Source: Vibrio galatheae (GTDB taxonomy: Bacteria > Pseudomonadota > Gammaproteobacteria > Enterobacterales > Vibrionaceae). From it: a stretch of 64,000 nucleotides of DNA. This document shows positions 7,845 through 15,292 of this stretch, one piece after another. The notes beneath the pieces are model-generated. The model saw only the letters and a list, made by a program, of their open reading frames with translations, searched no databases and was not told the origin of the DNA. The stretch is from positions 1 through 64,000 of the forward strand of contig NZ_JXXV01000004.1 in NCBI RefSeq assembly GCF_000967545.1, read 5' to 3'. Both the position numbers and the translations under genes were made by a program. Each line of letters opens with the position of its first letter. Within the stretch, counting starts at the first letter, position 1.

Positions 7845-9239
7845 ATGCAATTTAATACACAAGAAAAAAACAGCAAATATTTGCTGATGGTTGAAGATAC
7901 AGCATCGGTTGCGGCGTTGTATCGCTCCTACCTTACTCCTCTGCAAATTGATATCAATATCGTCGGCACTGGCCGTGATGCTATTGAGAGCCTCAATTTT
8001 AGAACGCCAGACCTAATCTTGCTCGACCTACGTCTTCCTGATATGACGGGGATGGATGTTTTGCACGCGGTAAAAGAAAAAAATCCCACGGTTCCGGTTA
8101 TCTTTATGACCGCGCATGGTTCAATTGATACCGCAGTAGAGGCAATGCGTCATGGCGCACAAGACTTTCTAATTAAACCTTGTGAAGCTGACCGCCTGCG
8201 CGTAACCGTGAACAATGCGCTGCGCAAAGCAAGTAAGCTCAAGCTGGGAGGCGACAGCCCAGCCAGTCAGGGCTATCAAGGATTCATCGGCAGTAGCCAA
8301 ACAATGCAAGCGGTCTATCGCACCATCGACTCTGCGGCGAGCAGTAAAGCTAGCATTTTTATCACAGGGGAAAGTGGTACGGGTAAAGAGGTGTGCGCAG
8401 AAGCAATCCATGCTACCAGTAAGCGCGGTGATAAGCCTTTTATCGCCATCAACTGCGCCGCAATTCCTAAAGATCTGATTGAGAGTGAGCTATTTGGTCA
8501 CGTCAAAGGCGCGTTTACTGGTGCCGCGACAGATCGCCAAGGGGCAGCGGAATTGGCGGATGGTGGTACCTTATTCCTTGATGAATTGTGCGAAATGGAT
8601 CTAGATTTGCAAACAAAGTTGCTGCGCTTCATTCAGACCGGGACCTTTCAAAAGGTAGGTTCGTCGAAGATGAAAAGCGTGGATGTGCGATTTGTCTGTG
8701 CCACCAACAAAGATCCCTGGACTGAAGTAGAGGAAGGCCGTTTTCGCGAAGATTTGTACTATCGTTTGTATGTTATCCCGCTTCATCTGCCGCCATTGCG
8801 CGAACGTGGTGACGATATCATTGAGATCGCGTACTCGCTGCTAGGGTTTATGTCTAAAGAAGAGGGCAAAGACTTCATACGTCTGGCTCCGGAAGTTGTC
8901 GATAGATTTTCTCGTTATGAATGGCCGGGCAACGTGCGCCAACTGCAAAATGTATTGCGTAATGTGGTTGTGCTTAATAATGGTCGTGAGATTGATTTAG
9001 CCATGTTGCCACCGCCGCTCAATCAGCCGCCAACAAATGATATTCGGCTGACGCGTCCACAAAATGAGACAGTCTCAGTTCATGAGATATTCCCTTTGTG
9101 GTTAACTGAAAAAAATGCCATTGAGCAAGCGATCAAAGCGTGTGATGGCAATATCCCTAAAGCGGCGGGCTACTTAGATGTCAGTCCTTCGACGATATAC
9201 AGAAAGCTGCAAGCTTGGAATGCAAAGGAAGTGCAATAG
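7845..9239 (+). CDS. luxO: Quorum-sensing sigma-54 response regulator LuxO
   Basis: LuxO receives phosphate from LuxU and, at low cell density, activates qrr transcription with sigma-54. The product has a receiver domain (phospho-acceptor Asp61 in LLDLRLPD), an AAA+ domain with Walker A GESGTGKE, the sigma-54 contact motif GAFTGA, and a C-terminal Fis-type helix-turn-helix ([21 protein letters not shown]). I place the start at ATG 7845 (464 residues, [18 protein letters not shown]), which fits Vibrio LuxO N-termini better than an upstream in-frame TTG at 7812. It forms an operon with luxU, overlapping by one base. Confidence 0.97.
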   Translation: MQFNTQEKNSKYLLMVEDTASVAALYRSYLTPLQIDINIVGTGRDAIESLNFRTPDLILLDLRLPDMTGMDVLHAVKEKNPTVPVIFMTAHGSIDTAVEAMRHGAQDFLIKPCEADRLRVTVNNALRKASKLKLGGDSPASQGYQGFIGSSQTMQAVYRTIDSAASSKASIFITGESGTGKEVCAEAIHATSKRGDKPFIAINCAAIPKDLIESELFGHVKGAFTGAATDRQGAAELADGGTLFLDELCEMDLDLQTKLLRFIQTGTFQKVGSSKMKSVDVRFVCATNKDPWTEVEEGRFREDLYYRLYVIPLHLPPLRERGDDIIEIAYSLLGFMSKEEGKDFIRLAPEVVDRFSRYEWPGNVRQLQNVLRNVVVLNNGREIDLAMLPPPLNQPPTNDIRLTRPQNETVSVHEIFPLWLTEKNAIEQAIKACDGNIPKAAGYLDVSPSTIYRKLQAWNAKEVQ

Positions 9240-9580
9240 TGGAACTATTAGATCAAAGTAAAATTGACCGATTAGCCGAAGAAATAGGGGCTGAGAATGT
9301 CCCGTTATTGCTTGAGATATTTTTGGGTGAATTGCAAACCTACATCACCAAGCTTTCTCAGTTGGAAGGTCAAGAGCAAGCTTTGTACCTAAAGGAAATT
9401 AGTCATGCGTTAAAAAGCAGCGCTGCCAGTTTTGGTGCAGAGGCGCTTAGAGCCCACTCTGCTGACGTCGATTCCAGTGCTAAATCGGGAGGAATGCTGG
9501 ACTCCACTGACCATAAGCAGCAAATGTTATCTCTACTGAGCGATACTCAGCAGAGATACCAAGGTTTATACGACCAATAA
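9239..9580 (+). CDS. luxU: Quorum-sensing phosphorelay protein LuxU (Hpt)
   Basis: LuxU is the single-domain histidine phosphotransfer protein that passes phosphate from hybrid sensor kinases such as LuxPQ or CqsS to LuxO. The 113-residue product starts at GTG 9239, which overlaps the final G of the luxO stop (TAGTG). The Hpt signature EISHALKSSAASFGA places the phosphorylated histidine at residue 56. In-frame sequence further upstream (from 9215) lies inside luxO and is not needed. The 3' end overlaps the convergent yvcK-family gene by 15 bases, with no terminator visible between them. Confidence 0.95.
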   Translation: MELLDQSKIDRLAEEIGAENVPLLLEIFLGELQTYITKLSQLEGQEQALYLKEISHALKSSAASFGAEALRAHSADVDSSAKSGGMLDSTDHKQQMLSLLSDTQQRYQGLYDQ

Positions 9581-10453
9581 ACGCTCAATCGCCTGCTGAA
9601 GCTTCGCTCTGTCATGACGCCAGTCACGGTTAGGCGAAGCGAGCGGAGTTGTTACGCAATTCCAATCCGTCAATTCTGGGTGTGGTTCTTCGCCTAGAAC
9701 AACATCAATCTTACGCCCTTGGCACGAGCGTTCACACCATTCCAGCTTTTCTTTTAGCGTCATTTTCCCTGCTGGGCCGTACTCGGGGGAAAGGTTTTCG
9801 ACAAACACCAATTTTGCTGTGACATTGGTGGCGATGGCGCGTCCGACTTCGGCTAAAAGCAGTGGCGGCATAATACTGGTAAGAAAGCTGCCCGGTCCGA
9901 GCACGATAATGTCGGCTTGTTCAATCGCCATAACGCCTTCTTTGGTCGCAGGAACCTCGGGATCCAAATCGAGTCGAACCAGTTTCTCTAGCATCTCATC
10001 AACACTGGTTTCTCCTGTGACCCACTTACCGTTAGGTGCCAACGCTTTTAAATCGGAAGGGTGTTCAGACATAGGGATGATATTGACATCGACCTTGAGC
10101 ATATTGCGAATCAGGTTGGTTGCATCTAACGGGCGAACCGAAAGGTTATCGAGCGCCGTTAGCATCAGGTTGCCTAGATTGTGACCGTCGAGTTCTCCGG
10201 CGCCTTTAAAGCGATATTCGAACATCATGGAGCTGATCGATGGGTCGGTGATCAACTGATTAATGCAGTTACGTGTATCACCCCAAGCAATACCGCCTTG
10301 GCAGTGTCTAATACGACCTGTCGAGCCGCCGTTATCTGTTGTCGCCACTATGCCAGTAGCGTTTGAGCCGAAATCTTTGAGTGCCGCAAGCATACGTCCC
10401 AGGCCGTGGCCTCCGCCAATCGCGACCACTTTATTGCTAGCGTAAATTGTCAT
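9566..10453 (-). CDS. yvcK: YvcK/YbhK-family (CofD-like) protein
   Basis: YvcK proteins bind UDP-sugars and influence cell shape and gluconeogenic growth; enzymatic activity is not established. Visible features are the N-terminal glycine-rich VAIGGGHGLGRML, the TTDNGGSTGRIR motif, GDTRNCINQL, and LGPGSFLTSIMP, all diagnostic of the family. I choose ATG 10453 (295 residues, MTIYASNKVV) because an AGAAG ribosome site precedes it; ATG 10474 would add seven residues but lacks a good site. The gene is convergent with luxU and divergent from the moa operon, an arrangement common in Vibrio. Confidence 0.92.
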   Translation of the reverse strand: MTIYASNKVVAIGGGHGLGRMLAALKDFGSNATGIVATTDNGGSTGRIRHCQGGIAWGDTRNCINQLITDPSISSMMFEYRFKGAGELDGHNLGNLMLTALDNLSVRPLDATNLIRNMLKVDVNIIPMSEHPSDLKALAPNGKWVTGETSVDEMLEKLVRLDLDPEVPATKEGVMAIEQADIIVLGPGSFLTSIMPPLLLAEVGRAIATNVTAKLVFVENLSPEYGPAGKMTLKEKLEWCERSCQGRKIDVVLGEEPHPELTDWNCVTTPLASPNRDWRHDRAKLQQAIERLLVV

Positions 10454-10630
10454 GCTGAGCTTCTTTTTGTTCATAACCAACTACAATTTAGATTATTGCA
10501 TTAACAACCAATACTCAATAATAGGTAAATTGGGCTCCAAGCACGATTTTTTCTCCAACAGGGTAGAATCACACACAGTTATTAAGTATTTTAGTCAGCA
10601 GCACTACCCGAATCGCTAGGTAGTTGCCAT

Positions 10631-10745
10631 AACTCCGAGCTCTATAAGCTAAGTCGATAAAGATAAGCGTATAGAGCCAGTGACATGTTGTCACAAGGGC
10701 ATATTTGGAAATGAGTATGCCTCCCGTGTTTGGAAAGGTGTTCCG
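10631..10745 (+). promoter_or_regulatory. Molybdenum cofactor (Moco) riboswitch ahead of moaA
   Basis: The leader has the Moco-motif order of elements seen in the E. coli moaA leader: AACTCCGAGC at the 5' end, AAGGGCATA paired with TATGCCTCCCGT, a GAAATGA loop, and TGGAAAGGTGTTCC at the 3' end. The GGAAAGG (10732-10738) that serves as the moaA ribosome binding site is inside the aptamer, so ligand binding can hide it and shut off translation. Confidence 0.9.
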
Positions 10746-11734
10746 TGGCGCAACAATTCGAAGATAGATTTCATCGCAAGTTCTATTACTTGCGACTTTC
10801 CGTTACAGACGTCTGTAACTTTAAATGCACATATTGTTTGCCTGATGGCTATAAGCCTTCTGGGCAAAAAAGCTCGTCTTTTTTATCTCTACCGGAGATC
10901 AAACGTGTCGTGCGAGCGTTTGCCGATTGTGGTACCTCTAAGGTACGTATTACGGGTGGTGAACCCACTTTACGCAAAGATTTCAACGAGATTGTCCACA
11001 GCGTCGCTGCAACCCAAGGTATCGAAAAAGTCGCCACAACGACCAACGGCTACCGGATGGAAAAACAAGTGGCTGGCTGGAAGGACGCTGGACTCACTCA
11101 CATTAATGTCAGTGTAGATAGCCTTGACCCAAGAATGTTTTATCAGATCACGGGTGAAAACAAATTTACTCAGGTGATGGCGGGCATCGACCGTGCATTC
11201 GAAGTGGGCTATGAGCAGGTTAAAGTCAATGTCGTATTGATGAAAGACCTTAACTCTCACGAGTTACCCGCTTTCCTTAACTGGATTAAAGATAGACCCA
11301 TTCAGTTGCGTTTTATTGAGCTGATGCAAACCGGAGAGATGGACGATTTGTTTCAACGCCACCATGTATCAGGCGTGGCGATTCGTAATCAGTTGATTGC
11401 TAACGGCTGGTTATTGAAAGTTCGTAACAAAAATGACGGGCCAGCTCAGGTGTTTGTTCATCCGGATTACCAAGGTGAGATCGGTTTGATCATGCCGTAT
11501 GAAAAGGATTTTTGTGAAAGCTGTAACCGTTTACGTGTCTCGGCCAAAGGTAAGCTGCATCTATGTTTATTCGGTGAACATGGTGTGGAGTTGCGCGATT
11601 TGCTCCAACAAGACGAACAAGAATCCGCACTGATCGAACGTATTCAACAACAGCTGCAAACCAAATCGGTGAGCCACTTCCTTCATGATGGCAACTCAGG
11701 TATGACACCGCATTTGGCATCCATTGGCGGCTAA
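10745..11734 (+). CDS. moaA: GTP 3',8-cyclase MoaA, molybdopterin biosynthesis
   Basis: MoaA is a radical SAM enzyme that converts GTP to 3',8-cyclo-GTP, the first step of molybdopterin synthesis. The product has the CNFKCTYC cluster motif near the N-terminus for the SAM [4Fe-4S] cluster, a GGEP motif, a second C-terminal cluster motif [10 protein letters not shown] plus CLF, and the conserved terminal GG that inserts in the active site. I start it at GTG 10745 (329 residues, MAQQFEDRF), which has GGAAAGG six bases ahead and fits the family; an upstream in-frame TTG at 10730 falls inside the riboswitch. It is the first gene of moaABCDE. Confidence 0.97.
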   Translation: MAQQFEDRFHRKFYYLRLSVTDVCNFKCTYCLPDGYKPSGQKSSSFLSLPEIKRVVRAFADCGTSKVRITGGEPTLRKDFNEIVHSVAATQGIEKVATTTNGYRMEKQVAGWKDAGLTHINVSVDSLDPRMFYQITGENKFTQVMAGIDRAFEVGYEQVKVNVVLMKDLNSHELPAFLNWIKDRPIQLRFIELMQTGEMDDLFQRHHVSGVAIRNQLIANGWLLKVRNKNDGPAQVFVHPDYQGEIGLIMPYEKDFCESCNRLRVSAKGKLHLCLFGEHGVELRDLLQQDEQESALIERIQQQLQTKSVSHFLHDGNSGMTPHLASIGG

Positions 11735-11807
11735 TTTCAATTTTTCAATTAATCTTGCTTAGCGCTTGTTAAGCCAGGATAAGACTTTGACAACTATAGG
11801 TGAACAA

Positions 11808-12320
11808 ATGGGTCACGCAGAAAGCAAATTTCAACCAGCAAATATCGCAGTTTTAACCGTTTCAGATACTCGTACAGAAGAGAATGACACGTCAGGTGGT
11901 TACCTAGTTGAAAACGCAAAAGAAGCGGGTCATAACATTGTTGATAAGAAAATCGTTATTGATGATATGTACAAAATTCGTGCGATCGTTTCACAATGGA
12001 TTGCCGATGAAAATGTCCAAGCCGTGATGATCACTGGTGGGACGGGTTTTACCTCACGCGATAGTACGCCTGAAGCACTAAAACCGTTATTCGACAAAGA
12101 AGTTGAAGGCTTTGGTGAGCTGTTCCGCATGGTCTCTTATGAAGAAATTGGTACCTCTACGATTCAATCGCGTGCGATTGCGGGTTTTGCTAATCATACG
12201 GTGATCTTTGCCATGCCGGGCTCGACGGGCGCTTGCCGCACTGGTTGGACGAAGATCATCAAGCAACAGCTAGATGCCAGCCACCGCCCATGTAACTTTA
12301 TGCCTCATTTAGCCGTTTAA
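11808..12320 (+). CDS. moaB: Molybdenum cofactor biosynthesis protein MoaB
   Basis: MoaB belongs to the MogA/MoaB molybdopterin-binding family and has been linked to molybdopterin adenylylation or binding. The product is 170 residues from ATG 11808, preceded by AGGTG. Motifs are LTVSDTR near the N-terminus, TGGTGFTSRD (pterin-phosphate loop) and AMPGSTGACR. In-frame sequence upstream to 11766 includes no good start. It lies 73 bases after moaA and is followed by moaC after 15 bases. Confidence 0.95.
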   Translation: MGHAESKFQPANIAVLTVSDTRTEENDTSGGYLVENAKEAGHNIVDKKIVIDDMYKIRAIVSQWIADENVQAVMITGGTGFTSRDSTPEALKPLFDKEVEGFGELFRMVSYEEIGTSTIQSRAIAGFANHTVIFAMPGSTGACRTGWTKIIKQQLDASHRPCNFMPHLAV

Positions 12321-12335
12321 GCCCAGGAGTCGTTG

Positions 12336-12815
12336 ATGAGCGAATTTACTCATATCAATGCTTCGGGTGAAGCGAACATGGTCGATGTGTCTGCCAAAGC
12401 TGAAACCGTCCGTGAAGCTCGCGCTGAAGCTTTTGTGCACATGGCTCCTGAAACACTCGCTTTGATCGTCTCTGGCTCTCATCACAAAGGCGATGTGTTT
12501 GCCACCGCTAGAATTGCGGGAATTCAAGCAGCGAAGAAAACATGGGATTTGATTCCGCTATGCCATCCATTACTGCTATCAAAAGTAGAAGTGCAGCTTG
12601 AAGCGATCGAAGCTGAAAACATGGTGCGTATCGAATCGGTCTGCAAGCTGGCGGGTAAAACTGGGGTAGAAATGGAAGCCTTGACGGCAGCTTCTGTTGC
12701 GGCGTTAACGATTTACGATATGTGCAAAGCCGTGCAAAAAGATATGGTCATTGGTCAGGTGCGTTTGTTGGAAAAAACGGGCGGCAAGTCGGGTCATTTT
12801 AAGGTGGAGTCATGA
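12336..12815 (+). CDS. moaC: Cyclic pyranopterin monophosphate synthase MoaC
   Basis: MoaC converts the MoaA product into cyclic pyranopterin monophosphate. The 159-residue product shows the family blocks [27 protein letters not shown] and [20 protein letters not shown] with the active-site Lys in the following [12 protein letters not shown] 12336 is preceded by AGGAG. Its stop overlaps moaD by four bases (ATGA), indicating translational coupling. Confidence 0.97.
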   Translation: MSEFTHINASGEANMVDVSAKAETVREARAEAFVHMAPETLALIVSGSHHKGDVFATARIAGIQAAKKTWDLIPLCHPLLLSKVEVQLEAIEAENMVRIESVCKLAGKTGVEMEALTAASVAALTIYDMCKAVQKDMVIGQVRLLEKTGGKSGHFKVES

Positions 12816-13057
12816 TAAAAGTTCTGTTTTTTGCCCAAACTCGTGAGCTAGTTGGAACCGACGAAATAGATCTACAAGGTGATTTCGATAGCGTAGAAGC
12901 TGTGCGCAGCCATCTTGCTCTGCAGCCGGGAAAGTGGGATCTCGCATTAGAGCCAGGAAAACTACTGGCAGCGGTTAACCAATCGATAGTGCCTCTGACT
13001 CATCCCGTTCAGTCTGGTGATGAGGTGGCGTTTTTCCCTCCGGTTACAGGTGGCTAA
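12812..13057 (+). CDS. moaD: Molybdopterin synthase small subunit MoaD
   Basis: MoaD is the ubiquitin-like sulfur carrier of molybdopterin synthase. The 81-residue protein ends in PPVTGG; the C-terminal Gly-Gly is the residue pair adenylated and thiocarboxylated for sulfur transfer. It overlaps moaC by 4 bases and is 2 bases from moaE, its complex partner. Confidence 0.96.
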   Translation: MIKVLFFAQTRELVGTDEIDLQGDFDSVEAVRSHLALQPGKWDLALEPGKLLAAVNQSIVPLTHPVQSGDEVAFFPPVTGG

Positions 13058-13059
13058 AT

Positions 13060-13518
13060 ATGGATAAACGCGTTTCAGTCCAGTTTGAAGACTTCTCTGT
13101 CGGTGCCGAATATGATGCGCTTGCACACGGGACATCCGCGGGCGCTGTGGTCACATTTACCGGTAAAGTCCGTGATATGAACCTTGGGGACAACGTTATC
13201 GGCCTTTCTCTGGAACATTACCCGGGAATGACAGAGAAAGCGCTCATTGAGATTTGTGGTGAGGCACAGCAGCGCTGGCCTTTGCTGAGTATTCGAGTCA
13301 TCCATCGTGTTGGCGAGCTGGACATTGGCGATCAAATTGTTTTCGTTGGTGTGTCGAGTGCACATCGAGGCGCAGCATTTGAAGCGTGTGAATTTGTTAT
13401 GGATTACCTCAAGACCAAGGCGCCATTTTGGAAAAAGGAGCGAACGACAGAGGCGGTTCGCTGGGTAGACTCTAGAGATTCCGATGCTAAGGCTGCCGAG
13501 CGCTGGCATAATAAATAA
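13060..13518 (+). CDS. moaE: Molybdopterin synthase catalytic subunit MoaE
   Basis: MoaE forms the heterotetramer with MoaD that inserts sulfur into cyclic pyranopterin monophosphate to give molybdopterin. The 152-residue product shows GAVVTFTGKVRD, LEHYPGM, HRVGELDIGD, the VSSAHRGAAFEAC segment and the conserved C-terminal APFWKKE lysines of the active site. It is the last gene of the operon and is followed by a hairpin terminator shared with the convergent GGDEF gene. Confidence 0.96.
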   Translation: MDKRVSVQFEDFSVGAEYDALAHGTSAGAVVTFTGKVRDMNLGDNVIGLSLEHYPGMTEKALIEICGEAQQRWPLLSIRVIHRVGELDIGDQIVFVGVSSAHRGAAFEACEFVMDYLKTKAPFWKKERTTEAVRWVDSRDSDAKAAERWHNK

Positions 13519-13532
13519 CGCCAAATTCAGAT

Positions 13533-13557
13533 AAAGCGCCTTTAATCAGGCGCTTTT
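13533..13557. terminator. Bidirectional terminator between moaE and the GGDEF gene
   Basis: AAAGCGCC and GGCGCTTTT form a stem around an eight-base loop. It ends the moa operon on the plus strand. On the minus strand one arm is built from the last codons of the GGDEF gene, whose TAA (13542-13544) falls in the loop. Confidence 0.82.
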
Positions 13558-14519
13558 CCATTTTCACTGAGTTGGTGAATCGATCCTCTCTGTCGCCCCT
13601 TGGCGTTGAATAGTGCTTTATCTGCGATGGAAATAAATTTTTCGGCATCCATCTCTTGCGGAACAATGCGGCAGTGTTGAATGCCGATGGTAATTGAAAG
13701 CAGCTCCCCGACCGTCGATGAGGGATGGGGGATAGCAAGCTGTCTGACTTGCTCTTGGAGTGTTTGAGCATGGGCTAAACTTTCCGACTCAGTTACGTTT
13801 GGTATAAAGACTAAGAACTCATCGCCACCATAACGAAAGCATAAGTCATCACCTTTGGCCCAGGTTCGAATCGCATGGCTGAGAGTTTTAAGAATTTCAT
13901 CGCCCTGCAAATGGCCAAAATGGTCGTTGTATTCTTTAAAACAATCAATATCGATCATCAGTACCGCTGAACCAATCAGCTTTAGTTTTGCTACTTCAAT
14001 TGCTTCGGGGAGCAGAACATCGAGCGCATAGCGATTGTATATTTGCGTTAGGTGGTCAATATAAGTCAGACGCTCTAGTTCGATCTGTTGAACAGCTAAC
14101 TTGTCCAAAGCAAGTTTAAATTCAGTAATATTTCTTACTGTCCAAAGCACAAGCGAAGTATTCGGAAGCGGGATAACCAGCGCGCTGAAATGCTGTACTT
14201 GCTGTGGACCTTCTGTCCCTTCAAAACATGGCAACTCTTTTGGGTCAAGAGCGTATTCAAGTTCTGCTGCGGTTTGACTGTCTATTACATCTACGATGAC
14301 CTGACTAAACCAAATCGCTTTGTCTGACGGAAGTACTTGATATTGATTTAAACCAATGACAGCAGCAGGATCGTGATGGCGTTTTCTATCTCTTCCGCCC
14401 CATGCTTCAACATAAGTGCCAGACTTATCTATTAGAAATGTAGGTTCAGGTAGTGACTCAAACACCACGTGCATCAAATCTGGATTGTTGGCGATCTCGG
14501 TGGAAAAGGTAGAGTTCAC
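13542..14519 (-). CDS. PAS-GGDEF diguanylate cyclase
   Basis: The 325-residue protein has no membrane segment. Residues about 10-130 look like a PAS domain (HVVFESLPEPTFLIDKSGTYVEAWGG), then a coiled linker (LDKLAVQQIELERL) and a GGDEF domain with the intact motif RYGGDEF near residue 245, so it should make c-di-GMP. The position of the inhibitory RxxD site is KGDD, so product inhibition is probably absent. It starts with GTG at 14519. The last codons form part of the shared terminator. The signal bound by the PAS domain is unknown. Confidence 0.9.
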   Translation of the reverse strand: MNSTFSTEIANNPDLMHVVFESLPEPTFLIDKSGTYVEAWGGRDRKRHHDPAAVIGLNQYQVLPSDKAIWFSQVIVDVIDSQTAAELEYALDPKELPCFEGTEGPQQVQHFSALVIPLPNTSLVLWTVRNITEFKLALDKLAVQQIELERLTYIDHLTQIYNRYALDVLLPEAIEVAKLKLIGSAVLMIDIDCFKEYNDHFGHLQGDEILKTLSHAIRTWAKGDDLCFRYGGDEFLVFIPNVTESESLAHAQTLQEQVRQLAIPHPSSTVGELLSITIGIQHCRIVPQEMDAEKFISIADKALFNAKGRQRGSIHQLSENGKAPD

Positions 14520-14795
14520 GTCTTATCCCCACAATAAGCGTTGTAATTATTAATAGTTTAGACAGTTAATCTTGGAACGCACATCACCAAAACGTGAAAG
14601 GCGATAATAGCGTGATACAAGTCGCTGATTGAGTGGTCAATACTGAAAATTTTCCATATGGAGATAACGGCCACTACTAAGAAACGTGATAGGTAACGTC
14701 TATTGTAAAAATTGTTGTTTTCCATTTAGTAAAATCAAGAAATTAGACAACAATTACAATATATGCAGACAAGCTTGCACGTTAAGGAGACACAG
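14520..14795. other. Divergent promoter region, no gene seen
   Basis: An AT-rich gap between the GGDEF gene (minus) and the CBS gene (plus). I can support no specific element beyond the AAGGAGA ribosome site at 14784-14790. Confidence 0.4.
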
Positions 14796-15212
14796 ATGGA
14801 ATCGTTGAAAGTAAAAGATTATATGACATTGCAAGCGGTAACCTTTACGCCTGAAATGTCATTGAGCGCAGCGCTCGATAAGGTGATGAACTCTAAGTAT
14901 CTTGGTGGTCCAGTGCTTAATGATAAAAAGGAAGTGATTGGTTTCCTGTCGGGACAAGATCTACTCGATAAGTTGATTAATGTCAGTTATTACTGCCAAG
15001 ACAGCCACATCGTTGCCGATTGTATGCACCCAGAAGTGCTTTCCGTCAGCCCAGAGACCTCGATAATAGAGCTAGCGGAGATGATGAAAGTAGGTAAACC
15101 AAAAGTATACCCGGTCATCGACTCTGGAAAACTGGTTGGTATTATTACTCGTCGAGACGTTCTGCGCGCGATTGGCAAAAATATTGAGGCTTGCTTTAAG
15201 CACGCAGTTTAG
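14796..15212 (+). CDS. CBS-domain pair protein
   Basis: The 138-residue protein is essentially two CBS domains (a Bateman module): VKDYMTLQAVTFTPEMSL with GFLSGQDLL, then VADCMHPEVLSVSPETSI with GIITRRDVLRAI. Such stand-alone modules bind adenine nucleotides or SAM and regulate a partner; the partner is not evident here. ATG 14796 is preferred because AAGGAGA lies six bases ahead; in-frame sequence from 14763 would add eleven residues. The metal-exporter gene follows after about 80 bases but has its own MerR-type promoter, so they are likely separate units. Confidence 0.9.
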   Translation: MESLKVKDYMTLQAVTFTPEMSLSAALDKVMNSKYLGGPVLNDKKEVIGFLSGQDLLDKLINVSYYCQDSHIVADCMHPEVLSVSPETSIIELAEMMKVGKPKVYPVIDSGKLVGIITRRDVLRAIGKNIEACFKHAV

Positions 15213-15231
15213 TCTCTAGGCAAAAAAACGT

Positions 15232-15263
15232 TTGACCTTGGACTTAGCTCCAAGGTTTAAACT
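15232..15263 (+). promoter_or_regulatory. MerR-family (ZntR-like) promoter/operator of zntA
   Basis: TTGACC (15232-15237) and TAAACT (15258-15263) are separated by 20 bases, the over-long spacer typical of MerR-family promoters. The spacer is filled by the dyad ACCTTGGA-N6-TCCAAGGT (15235-15256). This predicts metal-induced transcription by a ZntR- or CueR-like activator. No merR-type gene is in the window. Confidence 0.88.
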
Positions 15264-15292
15264 TTAAGTGTACATTTAATGGAGATACGTCT

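Noticed and set aside
9215-9238. Longer luxU start inside luxO
   Set aside because: GTG 9239 overlaps the luxO stop and gives the usual LuxU N-terminus.
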